A stretch of DNA of 31,837 nucleotides from a virus, in the IMG/VR virus record IMGVR_UViG_3300017746_002081, positions 1-31,837 of that record; one strand, given 5' to 3'. Below the pieces are notes generated by a model. It did not search any database. It saw nothing but the letters and a program-made list of their open reading frames with translations, and was not told the DNA's origin. Below are positions 21,869-28,321 of the stretch, one piece after another; position 1 is the stretch's first letter; the number at the start of each line of letters is the position of its first letter. Made by a program: the position numbers and the translations under genes.

Positions 21869-22438
21869 ATGCTAGTAATAGGTAACGGAGAAAGTAGGCT
21901 AGGCCTAAATATAGACGGATATCAACGTACAAAAGTGGGCTGTAATGCAATATATAGAGATCACCATGTACATCACTTGATATGCTGTGATAAACGTATG
22001 GTTCTTGAAGCACAGGAGAACGACTACAAGGGTACTTTATATACTAGATCTAATTGGGTTGATGAGTTCAAGGGTGTTGAAACTGTACCACACCTACCTT
22101 ACAAAGGAGATGCTCGTCCTGACGATCCGTGGCATTGGGGGAGTGGACCTTATGCAGTATTATTAGCTTCAAGATTATGTTACGAATTTAAACAGCCCGT
22201 TCATTTAATTGGATTTGATGTTGAACTAGGCGAAACAGTAAACAACATATACGCAGGAACCAAAAACTATGCTGAACAAGGTAGCCGTGCTATAGATCCT
22301 AGTTATTGGATATATCAAATGAACAAGGTATTTGAACATTCAAAAGATGTACAGTTCATTTATTACAATAACACGCCATGGCCTAAGATAATTAATAATG
22401 TAGCAAACAAAAGGACAGAAGAATTCAATGCAATATGA
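21869..22438 (+). CDS. Possible glycosyltransferase-like protein (189 aa)
   Basis: A 189-residue soluble protein. It begins with a nucleotide-fold-like strand and loop, MLVIGNGESRLGLNID, then GCNAIYRDHHVHHLICCDKRMV. The VIGNGxS opening and the following GCNAIYRD resemble sialyltransferase-like (GT29-type) or DUF115-like proteins, and IGFDVELGETVNNIYAG is also seen in such phage proteins. This is a weak by-eye match. Its place next to tail fibres and a second glycosyltransferase fits modification of a glycan or of the fibre. There is no Shine-Dalgarno sequence; a late-type octamer ends seven bases before the ATG. It overlaps the next gene by 11 bases. Confidence 0.7.
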   Translation: MLVIGNGESRLGLNIDGYQRTKVGCNAIYRDHHVHHLICCDKRMVLEAQENDYKGTLYTRSNWVDEFKGVETVPHLPYKGDARPDDPWHWGSGPYAVLLASRLCYEFKQPVHLIGFDVELGETVNNIYAGTKNYAEQGSRAIDPSYWIYQMNKVFEHSKDVQFIYYNNTPWPKIINNVANKRTEEFNAI

Positions 22439-23075
22439 AGCTAGACACTATCCAGCTTTTCCATCGTTGGTATCAAGTTTTGATCTAAAAGACCATCCAT
22501 GTGAGAAGACTGTTATCGATATGATCAATACCTGGGAAAGAACAGGTGATCACGTTTTGGTACATGAAGGGCAAAGCAGTTACATCACAGGTGATGAGAT
22601 GTTCTTAAATGACAAACGTTTAACTGACCTTTGGAAAACAATACAGGAATGTTGCGATACATATTGTAACGAGTCTGGCATTGACTACACACTTATTTCA
22701 ACAAGCTGGTTTAACACACTATACGAAAAAGGATCTGTTACTGCACATAGACACGAACGAAGTGTTATCAGTGGAGCATACTATCCTAAGGTAGATGACA
22801 ACAGTTCGCCTATCATATTTGAAAGTCCGCTACAACCATACTTCATGAATATGAACAACATTAGACAAACACAATACAACACTTATCAATTAGACTTCCA
22901 ACCACAAAATGGTTTGCTAGTTTTATTTCCTAGCTGGATGCGACATAGTGTTCCTGCAAACCCAACAGAAAAAAGATTTACAATTAGTTTTAACACAATA
23001 AGACGAGATGATAGAGAGCATTTCCAAACAATAAGAGATTACAGAGTAGAGCCACATGAAAGTACAGATTCCTGA
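22428..23075 (+). CDS. Putative 2-oxoglutarate/Fe(II) oxygenase (TIGR02466-like), copy 1
   Basis: A 215-residue protein of the phage/marine-bacterial oxygenase group often labelled TIGR02466. The key segment is TSWFNTLYEKGSVTAHRHERSVISGAYYP; metal-binding candidates are H107 and H109 with distal H173 in LFPSWMRHSVP, and R183 in KRFTISFN fits 2-oxoglutarate binding. The first pair is HxH rather than HxD. Substrate unknown. It overlaps the gene before by 11 bases and the paralogue after by 20, and shares with the latter HRHE, SGAYYP, ESP, LFPSW and TISFNT, so the pair arose by tandem duplication. Confidence 0.82.
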   Translation: MQYEARHYPAFPSLVSSFDLKDHPCEKTVIDMINTWERTGDHVLVHEGQSSYITGDEMFLNDKRLTDLWKTIQECCDTYCNESGIDYTLISTSWFNTLYEKGSVTAHRHERSVISGAYYPKVDDNSSPIIFESPLQPYFMNMNNIRQTQYNTYQLDFQPQNGLLVLFPSWMRHSVPANPTEKRFTISFNTIRRDDREHFQTIRDYRVEPHESTDS

Positions 23076-23670
23076 TCAGGAGTTTAGGAAAGCAGAATAT
23101 AGAATCTTTCCAACACTGATACAAGTACACCAATTAGATTTTGACACGGTACGAACGTACACCAGTGTGGTGAACGCATTCTTAGATGATTGCGATATGG
23201 ACACTTGGCCAGACGACATAGGCAAAGGAACTACCAGCAGTAGACAGGTAATGAATCTATTACACCTAAATGAATTTGCAAATCTTAAAAACTTGATTGA
23301 TGAACGTTTAACCGAATACTGTGATGACGCAGGACTAGGACCTGTGGAAATAGGAAAGAGTTGGGTTAACCAACAAGTACAGGAAGGTTATGTTGCCAGT
23401 CATAGACACGAACTATCCATTGTAAGTGGAGCATACTATCCAATGGTAGATGAAGGTAGTGGATCGTTTGTTGTGGAAAGTCCAATCAGAACACCACGCA
23501 TGGCAGAGATACACAATAAGACAACAGACTTTACTGCAAACAAAATGGAATTTGAACCAAAAAGCGGAATGCTAATACTATTCCCTAGTTGGTTATACCA
23601 TTATAGCTTACCAAACAAAACGGCAAACCGTGTTACGATTAGTTTCAACACTTTTCATAAAAACAGTTGA
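23056..23670 (+). CDS. Putative 2-oxoglutarate/Fe(II) oxygenase (TIGR02466-like), copy 2
   Basis: A 204-residue paralogue of the preceding gene. The matching residues are H116 and H118 in ASHRHELSIVSGAYYP, distal H182 in FPSWLYHYSLP and R192 in NRVTISFNTF. The N-terminal 60 residues differ much more than the catalytic core, so the two copies probably act on different substrates or partners. The ATG lies 20 bases inside copy 1. Its end carries the -35 element of the promoter for the QueD-like gene. Confidence 0.82.
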   Translation: MKVQIPDQEFRKAEYRIFPTLIQVHQLDFDTVRTYTSVVNAFLDDCDMDTWPDDIGKGTTSSRQVMNLLHLNEFANLKNLIDERLTEYCDDAGLGPVEIGKSWVNQQVQEGYVASHRHELSIVSGAYYPMVDEGSGSFVVESPIRTPRMAEIHNKTTDFTANKMEFEPKSGMLILFPSWLYHYSLPNKTANRVTISFNTFHKNS

Positions 23671-23695
23671 CTTTTTGTTTAAAAGGTTATATAAT
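23667..23695 (+). promoter_or_regulatory. Sigma70-type promoter TTGACT-N17-TATAAT
   Basis: -35 TTGACT at 23667-23672 overlaps the stop of the oxygenase; -10 TATAAT at 23690-23695 is perfect. The start near 23702 gives a leader of about 61 bases, the longest sigma70-type leader in the window. Confidence 0.85.
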
Positions 23696-23701
23696 TATAA
23701 C

Positions 23702-23762
23702 ATGAGGACTTTAACAACGTCGACCCTCTTTAAATACTCCGCCGTTATAACTGGAGAGAAAT
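23702..23762 (+). promoter_or_regulatory. Structured 5' leader, candidate riboswitch or translation switch
   Basis: Two possible stems. GAGG (23704-23707) pairs with CCTC (23725-23728). CTCC (23737-23740) pairs with GGAG (23753-23756), the Shine-Dalgarno sequence itself, across a 12-base loop containing the palindrome GTTATAAC. Hiding the ribosome site is typical of translational riboswitches. The first stem recalls the GAGG/CCCTC pairing of preQ1-I riboswitches, but the conserved loop and A-rich tail do not match. The downstream gene is QueD-like. Confidence 0.45.
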
Positions 23763-24212
23763 ATGAGTAAACATTATAGTACAAAACATTACGGACACAA
23801 CATTGGGTTGAGTGCAGTCTTTAGACAACCAAACGCAGATCATTCACATTGTCATTTGCTACATGGATATAGCCTAGCATTTACATTTACTTTTGGTTGT
23901 GATAAATTAGATAACAAAAACTGGGCAGTGGACTTTGGAGGACTTAAACCTTTGAAGGCTTGGTTAGAAGATAGCTTTGATCATAAACTAGCATTAGACA
24001 ATGCAGATCCACACATAGACGAATTCAAAAGATTAGAAGATTTGGGTTTAGCAGAACTTAGATTTTTTGATGGCGTTGGTGCAGAGAAGTTTGCCGAACA
24101 CGCCTTTAACTTCGCAGACAAACTTATTAGAGAAGCAACAGACAATAGATGCTACGTTGTAAAAGTTGAGTGTGCAGAACATGGAGCCAATAGTGCAATT
24201 TACGAAGGATAG
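23763..24212 (+). CDS. queD: 6-carboxytetrahydropterin synthase-like protein (QueD/PTPS family)
   Basis: A 149-residue T-fold enzyme of the QueD/6-pyruvoyltetrahydropterin synthase family. QueD turns dihydroneopterin triphosphate into 6-carboxytetrahydropterin, the first specific step to preQ0, which leads to queuosine or deazaguanine DNA modification. Visible are HSHCHLLHGYSLAF (27-40, zinc/catalytic Cys region), WAVDFGGLKPLKAWLE (54-69), FDHKLAL (72-78) and the terminal HGANSAIYEG (140-149) with its family-typical E near the end. The first zinc His of classical QueD is not obvious (AVFRQ stands there), as in a marine/alphaproteobacterial subgroup. GGAGAG precedes the ATG. No other preQ0 genes are in the window. 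Confidence 0.82.
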   Translation: MSKHYSTKHYGHNIGLSAVFRQPNADHSHCHLLHGYSLAFTFTFGCDKLDNKNWAVDFGGLKPLKAWLEDSFDHKLALDNADPHIDEFKRLEDLGLAELRFFDGVGAEKFAEHAFNFADKLIREATDNRCYVVKVECAEHGANSAIYEG

Positions 24213-24783
24213 AAGAAACTTCTGGGCAGAGCTTAACCAAACTAGATCAGGTGGTAAACCTAAGGTTTGGAGGGAAGTGTTTCCTGAAGCAACTAACATA
24301 GATTTTCATACACTACTACAAGCTAATCAATACCTCTCAACCATAACCAATGAGGATAAGATATTAAAAGGAACTGCACACCTACCAGGTGTTGAAACAG
24401 ATCCAGTAATCAAACCTTATCATATTGAGTACATGGAAAATTATCAAAGGATTGATACAGAAACATTGTTCAATGCAAGTTTGTTCTTTAGCTTCAGTGA
24501 CGGACATCATAGTGTTCATATGCACAGAGATTACGAATCAGTATTATTGATCCAAGGTTACGGTGACGTTACATTTATTACTGCTAACGAAGACAACTCC
24601 AAGAAGGAAGTGTTTACGTTAGGTACAGGTGATGCAATATTCATTCCTAGACTGTACGGTCATAAATCAGTTCCTATGGGACCAAGAGTAACATTGAGCT
24701 TAGGTGCTAATCCACGTAAGGCAATGAGTACTAATCCTAACTTTATGAACCAACCAGTAAACAGTTCACAACCATATAATTAA
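24181..24783 (+). CDS. Cupin-domain protein
   Basis: A 200-residue protein with a C-terminal cupin barrel: H113 and H115 in SVHMHRDYESVLLIQG (motif 1), then GTGDAIFIPRLYGHKSVP with H161 (motif 2). These give a plausible metal site, as in JmjC-like/cupin-8 oxygenases, though an oxygenase activity cannot be asserted. The N-terminal 90 residues are unrecognised. ATG 24181 lies 32 bases inside the QueD-like gene; a TTG at 24166 would add five residues. No good Shine-Dalgarno sequence is visible, so translation is probably coupled to queD. Confidence 0.75.
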   Translation: MEPIVQFTKDRRNFWAELNQTRSGGKPKVWREVFPEATNIDFHTLLQANQYLSTITNEDKILKGTAHLPGVETDPVIKPYHIEYMENYQRIDTETLFNASLFFSFSDGHHSVHMHRDYESVLLIQGYGDVTFITANEDNSKKEVFTLGTGDAIFIPRLYGHKSVPMGPRVTLSLGANPRKAMSTNPNFMNQPVNSSQPYN

Positions 24784-24788
24784 GGGAG

Positions 24789-24799
24789 GGGCTGAGCCC
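24789..24799 (+). promoter_or_regulatory. Hairpin between ribosome site and start codon
   Basis: GGGC-TGA-GCCC: a four-base GC stem with a three-base loop that ends immediately before the ATG at 24800. The GGGAGGG ribosome site overlaps its left arm, so the stem could limit or tune initiation of the glycosyltransferase. Confidence 0.45.
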
Positions 24800-25498
24800 A
24801 TGAATTATGTACTATGTCTCAAGCACGGTGACAAATACGGTCCAGAGTACGTAAACATACTTTACAGTATGGTCAAGAGACATACTTCAATCCCTATTGA
24901 GTTTATATGTTTTACAGAAAAGCCACAGGGCATTGATCCAGGCGTACAGATAAGACCAATTCCATTACACCCACAGATTAAAGGTTGGTGGTACAAGCCG
25001 ATGTTCTTTAATCCAGGACTTAACTTTAGTGGTCCTGCTTTGTACATGGACTTGGATATCATTATCTTTAGAAACATCGACAACTTATTTTCTTACAAGC
25101 CAGGCGAGTTCTGTGTTATTAGAGATTTCAACAGAGCTATACAGTCTAACTGGGATCGAATGAACTCTAGTATCTTTAGATTGAACCCAGGACAACACAA
25201 GGTAGTATATGAAAGATTTATGCAGGATCCAGAGTATCATGCAAAACGTTATCATGGAGACCAGGATTGGTTGTATGCTAACGTAAAATCACAGTTTAAC
25301 TTTTGGCCAGACGAATGGATCCAAAGTTATAAATGGGAAATGAGAGGCAGACCAGAAATGAATAGAACCAGTGGCAGAAGAAACTTTGCCATGAAAGGTG
25401 AGCCTACCATTCTACCAGAGACAAGTATTGCAGTATTTCACGGTGATCCAAATCCAAAAGATTGTGTGGACGATTGGTGTCGTGAGAATTGGCGATAA
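24800..25498 (+). CDS. Glycosyltransferase (GT-A fold)
   Basis: A 232-residue GT-A glycosyltransferase. The metal/nucleotide-sugar DxD motif is YMDLDIIIF (D84, D86). The order VLCLKHGDKYGPEYVNILYSMVKRH, IEFICFTE, WWYKPMFF, LYMDLD, then SSIFRLNPG, HGDQDWL and VFHGDPNPKD matches a GT8-like arrangement. It transfers a sugar to an unknown acceptor in the cytoplasm. Its neighbourhood (tail fibres, a second possible transferase) suggests modification of host surface glycans, phage fibres or DNA; which one is open. GGGAGGG precedes the start with a small hairpin between them. Confidence 0.85.
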   Translation: MNYVLCLKHGDKYGPEYVNILYSMVKRHTSIPIEFICFTEKPQGIDPGVQIRPIPLHPQIKGWWYKPMFFNPGLNFSGPALYMDLDIIIFRNIDNLFSYKPGEFCVIRDFNRAIQSNWDRMNSSIFRLNPGQHKVVYERFMQDPEYHAKRYHGDQDWLYANVKSQFNFWPDEWIQSYKWEMRGRPEMNRTSGRRNFAMKGEPTILPETSIAVFHGDPNPKDCVDDWCRENWR

Positions 25499-25503
25499 AC
25501 TGC

Positions 25504-25532
25504 TTGACTTTAACCAAAAAATCTAATATAAT
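25504..25532 (+). promoter_or_regulatory. Sigma70-type promoter TTGACT-N17-TATAAT, leaderless arrangement
   Basis: -35 TTGACT at 25504-25509 and perfect -10 TATAAT at 25527-25532. Six bases after the -10 comes ATG 25539, so the expected +1 base is the A of the start codon. An ATG at 25533 would lie before the transcription start. Confidence 0.82.
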
Positions 25533-25538
25533 ATGACT

Positions 25539-26225
25539 ATGAAAAAACTTTTAAAAACTAAGACATTTCGCATATTCATATATGTACTCATAGCTTTATT
25601 AGGTATGTTTACAACATACGTTTATGGAACTTTCAAGCCTAACTATATTACACTAGATAAACTAAAAGCAAAGTATGAAAAAGCTCTTATACAAGAGTGG
25701 AACAGTTATGGCTTTATTGAACCTAGCATAGAATACAATACGGATTTACAGTTTGTAAAAGCAGTTGGCAGATGTATAGACTTTCTTAATTTACATCTAG
25801 AGCCTGAGAAAAGAATTCACAGAGATATCATTATAGCAATGGCTGTATTAGAAACAGGTTACGGTACTAGTAGGTTTGCCAAAGAGGCAAACAATCTATT
25901 TGGTATTAGAACATGGGATAAGAATACACCACAACTAAAAGCAAAAGAAAATCAAAATGCAGTTTGGGGTGTTAAGAAATATAAGACTAAATGCTTGTCT
26001 GTAAAAAACATGATTGACATTATTAACTCACTTCATGTTTACGAAGACTTTAGAATTGAAAGAGCAAGTCAACTGGAGTCAGGTAAGATTGATATTGACT
26101 CACAGATTGATCACTTGCACAAATGGAGCACCAATCCAGACTATACTAAATTAGTTAAGAACAGAGCTAAAAAAGTTCACACACAATTAGAAGCAAAAGA
26201 AGTTGACATTAAAGCAGAAAAGTAG
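25539..26225 (+). CDS. Bax-like glucosaminidase with N-terminal membrane anchor
   Basis: A 228-residue protein. A basic start and a membrane helix at about 12-29 (FIYVLIALLGMFTTYVYG) form a signal anchor, which places the rest in the periplasm. The catalytic domain is of the Bax/FlgJ-like glucosaminidase type (PF01832): AMAVLETGYGTSRFAKEANNLFGIRTW with the probable catalytic E105, followed by NAVWGVKKY and a substrate-groove region HVYEDFR. It should cut peptidoglycan, so it may be the lysis enzyme in a signal-anchor-release form, or remodel the wall. The ATG at 25539 is used because it coincides with the predicted transcript start; no ribosome site is present. Its end includes the next promoter. 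Confidence 0.83.
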   Translation: MKKLLKTKTFRIFIYVLIALLGMFTTYVYGTFKPNYITLDKLKAKYEKALIQEWNSYGFIEPSIEYNTDLQFVKAVGRCIDFLNLHLEPEKRIHRDIIIAMAVLETGYGTSRFAKEANNLFGIRTWDKNTPQLKAKENQNAVWGVKKYKTKCLSVKNMIDIINSLHVYEDFRIERASQLESGKIDIDSQIDHLHKWSTNPDYTKLVKNRAKKVHTQLEAKEVDIKAEK

Positions 26226-26231
26226 TATAAT
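26203..26231 (+). promoter_or_regulatory. Consensus sigma70 promoter TTGACA-N17-TATAAT, leaderless arrangement
   Basis: Both hexamers are perfect and the spacer is 17. It lies across the end of the glucosaminidase gene. The ATG of uvsE at 26238 is at the predicted +1, with six bases between -10 and ATG, exactly as for the previous gene. Confidence 0.87.
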
Positions 26232-26237
26232 AGTATT

Positions 26238-27260
26238 ATGTTAGAACGTATAGGTTTTGCCTGCAAATATATGCACCCGGATCAGACGCAGAAGAAGAAA
26301 CTGCTAGAAGAGATCCAGCGACCCTTTAACACTCGTAGCACAACCGTACAATGGTTGAATAGGCAGACACGAGATGTAGCAGAACAACGGCTATGGGATA
26401 TCATGGTGCATAACATACAAAGTTTCCATAACTTGATAGAATACGTTGGCGGTTTACGAGATGAGTTGCGAATGGTTCGACTAGGTAGTGATGTACTTCC
26501 TGTTTACACACAGGCAGATTGGTCTTACTACTGGAAGAAGCCAGACGTGATTGCATACTGTGAAACACACTTTGCTAAGGTAGGTGAACTTGCAAGAAAG
26601 CTAGATGTTAGACTTTCTATGCACCCAGGACAATTTACTGTCCTTGCTAGTGACACCCCAGAAATAGTAAATAGAAGTATAGAGGAGTTTGAATATCATG
26701 TTGATTGCATCAGATGGATGGGCTACGGCCAACAATTCCAGGACTTTAAGTGCAACGTCCATATATCCGGTCGCCAAGGTCCAGCCGGTATCCAACGAGT
26801 CCTCCCAAGATTATCTCAAGAGGCGAGAAATACGATTACGATCGAGAACGACGAAATGTCGTGGGGCATCGAAGCAAGCCTCGAACTTGAAAAGGATCTC
26901 GCTCTCGTACTTGACATACACCATCACTGGGTCCGCACAGGTGAATACATACACCCCACCGACGATAGATATCTACGCATAGTAGACAGTTGGCGTGGCG
27001 TTCGCCCTGTTATACACTATTCTGTATCACGTGAAGATCTACTTGTAGGTCATGATCCAGATGTGTTACCTAACATGGACGAACTGCTAGAACAAGGATT
27101 CAAGAAAGCTAAACTACGTGCCCACAGTGATATGATGTGGAATCATGCAGTTAACGACTGGGCATTGACATTTAGACCCACAGCCGACATCATGGTAGAA
27201 TCCAAACATAAGAATTTGGCTAACTCCACACTACTAGAATCAGCATCTGTTTCAAGCTAA
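26238..27260 (+). CDS. uvsE: UV damage endonuclease
   Basis: A 340-residue TIM-barrel endonuclease of the UVDE/UvsE family, which nicks DNA 5' to UV photoproducts and abasic sites, using metal ions. Family signatures are IGFACKYM at the start, MVRLGSDVLPVY, LSMHPGQFTVLAS, VHISGRQGP, ITIENDEMSWG, LVLDIHHHWVRTGE and AHSDMMWNHAVNDW. The His, Glu and Asp ligands for the metal cluster lie in these strands and all seem intact. The length is normal. It starts at the predicted transcription start of a consensus promoter, with no ribosome-binding site. UV repair is an obvious benefit for a surface-ocean phage. Confidence 0.93.
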   Translation: MLERIGFACKYMHPDQTQKKKLLEEIQRPFNTRSTTVQWLNRQTRDVAEQRLWDIMVHNIQSFHNLIEYVGGLRDELRMVRLGSDVLPVYTQADWSYYWKKPDVIAYCETHFAKVGELARKLDVRLSMHPGQFTVLASDTPEIVNRSIEEFEYHVDCIRWMGYGQQFQDFKCNVHISGRQGPAGIQRVLPRLSQEARNTITIENDEMSWGIEASLELEKDLALVLDIHHHWVRTGEYIHPTDDRYLRIVDSWRGVRPVIHYSVSREDLLVGHDPDVLPNMDELLEQGFKKAKLRAHSDMMWNHAVNDWALTFRPTADIMVESKHKNLANSTLLESASVSS

Positions 27261-27263
27261 ATA
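27256..27263 (+). promoter_or_regulatory. Late-promoter-like octamer GCTAAATA
   Basis: GCTAAATA-TTAGC-ATG: five bases separate the octamer from ATG 27269. It overlaps the uvsE stop codon. The spacing is the same as at 16325 and 7131. Confidence 0.55.
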
Positions 27264-27268
27264 TTAGC

Positions 27269-27811
27269 ATGATAATAATGGAAGTTACAGAAAAAGAACA
27301 ATCTTTGGTACTTGAAAAACTACCTTACGATATGGGCGATCTGTCTCCAGTACTATCTAAAGACAATGTAGACTATCATTACAATGTCCTGTCAAAAGGA
27401 TATGTTGATAGATACAATGCAGGTGAAGGAGATCCTGACTTTAATTATGGTGGTGCTAAACTACATAATTTATGGTGGACGCAATTGAAGAAGCCAGCAG
27501 GATCAAACACACCATCAGGTTCAATTTTAGAACTTATCAAAGACAAATACAGTGATTATAAAAAGTTCCAAGAAGAGCTTGTGAAAACAGCTATGGGCAT
27601 TCAGGGATCAGGTTGGGTATACCTTTCTAAAAAAGGCGAACTTAAAACAACACCTAATCAATCCTATAAGAAAGATATACTGATGCCAATAGATATGTGG
27701 GAACATTCTTTTTCAGACTATACCACAGAAGGTAAGGAATGTAAAAAGAAGTATCTTACGAGTGTAATGAAAATAATCAATTGGGAAGTTATTAACAATA
27801 GATTACAATAA
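27269..27811 (+). CDS. sodA: Mn/Fe superoxide dismutase
   Basis: A 180-residue Fe/Mn-type superoxide dismutase; it converts superoxide to H2O2 and O2. All four metal ligands can be placed: H37 (DYHY), H66 (KLHNLWW), D142 and H146 (IDMWEHSF). The gateway Tyr is Y45. Q112 in MGIQGSGWVYL sits at the position typical of Mn enzymes. The HH of the YHYGKHH motif is missing (YHYNVLSKGY), and the loop regions are shorter than usual, so this is a divergent member. No signal peptide, so cytosolic. ATG 27269 coincides with the expected start of transcription; ATG 27278 is a possible alternative. Phage-borne SODs are uncommon. Confidence 0.85.
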   Translation: MIIMEVTEKEQSLVLEKLPYDMGDLSPVLSKDNVDYHYNVLSKGYVDRYNAGEGDPDFNYGGAKLHNLWWTQLKKPAGSNTPSGSILELIKDKYSDYKKFQEELVKTAMGIQGSGWVYLSKKGELKTTPNQSYKKDILMPIDMWEHSFSDYTTEGKECKKKYLTSVMKIINWEVINNRLQ

Positions 27812-27822
27812 GGAGAAACATT

Positions 27823-27996
27823 ATGATCAATCCAATAGACTGGATCAAAAGTAGATTAGACGAAAGAACATCATGGGACGGTGCTATGCTTATAGCCATT
27901 GGTGTTATTATCTTAATTGCAGGACCATTTGCTAAAATTGCCGCCTACGGTGCAATTGGCTATGGTGCTTGGACTCTTTGGAAAAGAGAAAACTAA
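27823..27996 (+). CDS. Small membrane protein (57 aa)
   Basis: A 57-residue protein with an excellent ribosome site (AAGGAGA six bases upstream). After MINPIDWIKSRLDERTSWDG it has one long or two short membrane helices (AMLIAIGVIILIAGPF, IAAYGAIGYGAWTLW) and a charged end KREN. Short proteins of this pattern are conserved in T4-like marine phages; function unknown. It follows sod by 11 bases and is probably co-transcribed. It was below the usual length cut-off for gene finding but the frame and signal are clear. Confidence 0.78.
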   Translation: MINPIDWIKSRLDERTSWDGAMLIAIGVIILIAGPFAKIAAYGAIGYGAWTLWKREN

Positions 27997-28009
27997 TCCA
28001 AATTCAATA

Positions 28010-28052
28010 TCAGATACGGTTGTTATAATTTACTAATATCAATCGTATCTGA
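28010..28052. terminator. Bidirectional hairpin between convergent genes
   Basis: TCAGATACGGTTG (28010-28022) pairs with CAATCGTATCTGA (28040-28052): 13 positions, one G-T wobble, 17-base AT-rich loop. It lies between the plus-strand small membrane gene and the minus-strand zinc-ribbon gene, whose stop is in the loop. No clear T tract on either side. Confidence 0.5.
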
Positions 28053-28313
28053 ATCTATTCTTAAATTTAATTTTTTACGTTGTTCAACACCCTTTTTCTG
28101 TGCGAATCTTTTAGGATCACATTTTGGACAAACATGAGCATACTCATCAGATAGCCTTTTAGGGTCTACTTTACCCTTGTCCCTTATAAACTCTTCAGCA
28201 CAATCATCGCATTTAAATATGACCAACGTTTTTTTACGTTTGTATGTATGGTGTTGACCCTTCTTGCCCTTGCGTAAGAAGTATTGTATTTTGCGTTCAG
28301 TTCTTAAAAACAT
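28023..28313 (-). CDS. Small zinc-ribbon protein (96 aa)
   Basis: A 96-residue basic protein with two CxxC pairs (C35/C38 in KCDDCAEE and C62/C65 in VCPKCDP), a zinc-ribbon or HNH-like metal site. The N-terminus is very basic (FLRKGKKGQHHTYKRKK), which suggests nucleic-acid binding. It is not long enough for a full HNH nuclease and has no visible HNH histidine pair. I use ATG 28313 rather than the upstream in-frame start at 28412, because the longer form would overlap the Fe-S carrier gene on the other strand and its extra residues look unrelated. TATAAATA (28329-28322) ends eight bases before this ATG; no ribosome site is present. Confidence 0.72.
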   Translation of the reverse strand: MFLRTERKIQYFLRKGKKGQHHTYKRKKTLVIFKCDDCAEEFIRDKGKVDPKRLSDEYAHVCPKCDPKRFAQKKGVEQRKKLNLRIDSDTIDISKL

Positions 28314-28321
28314 AACAACAA

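Noticed and set aside
23702-23762. A standard preQ1-I riboswitch
   Set aside because: Only the GAGG/CCCTC stem resembles it; the conserved loop and A-rich 3' tail are missing. I keep only the broader claim of a structured leader.
24752-24780. A promoter ending in TATAAT at 24775-24780 before the glycosyltransferase
   Set aside because: The -10 is perfect but no -35 match lies 16-18 bases upstream.
25533-25538. ATG 25533 as the glucosaminidase start
   Set aside because: It touches the -10 element and lies before the predicted transcription start; ATG 25539 is at +1.
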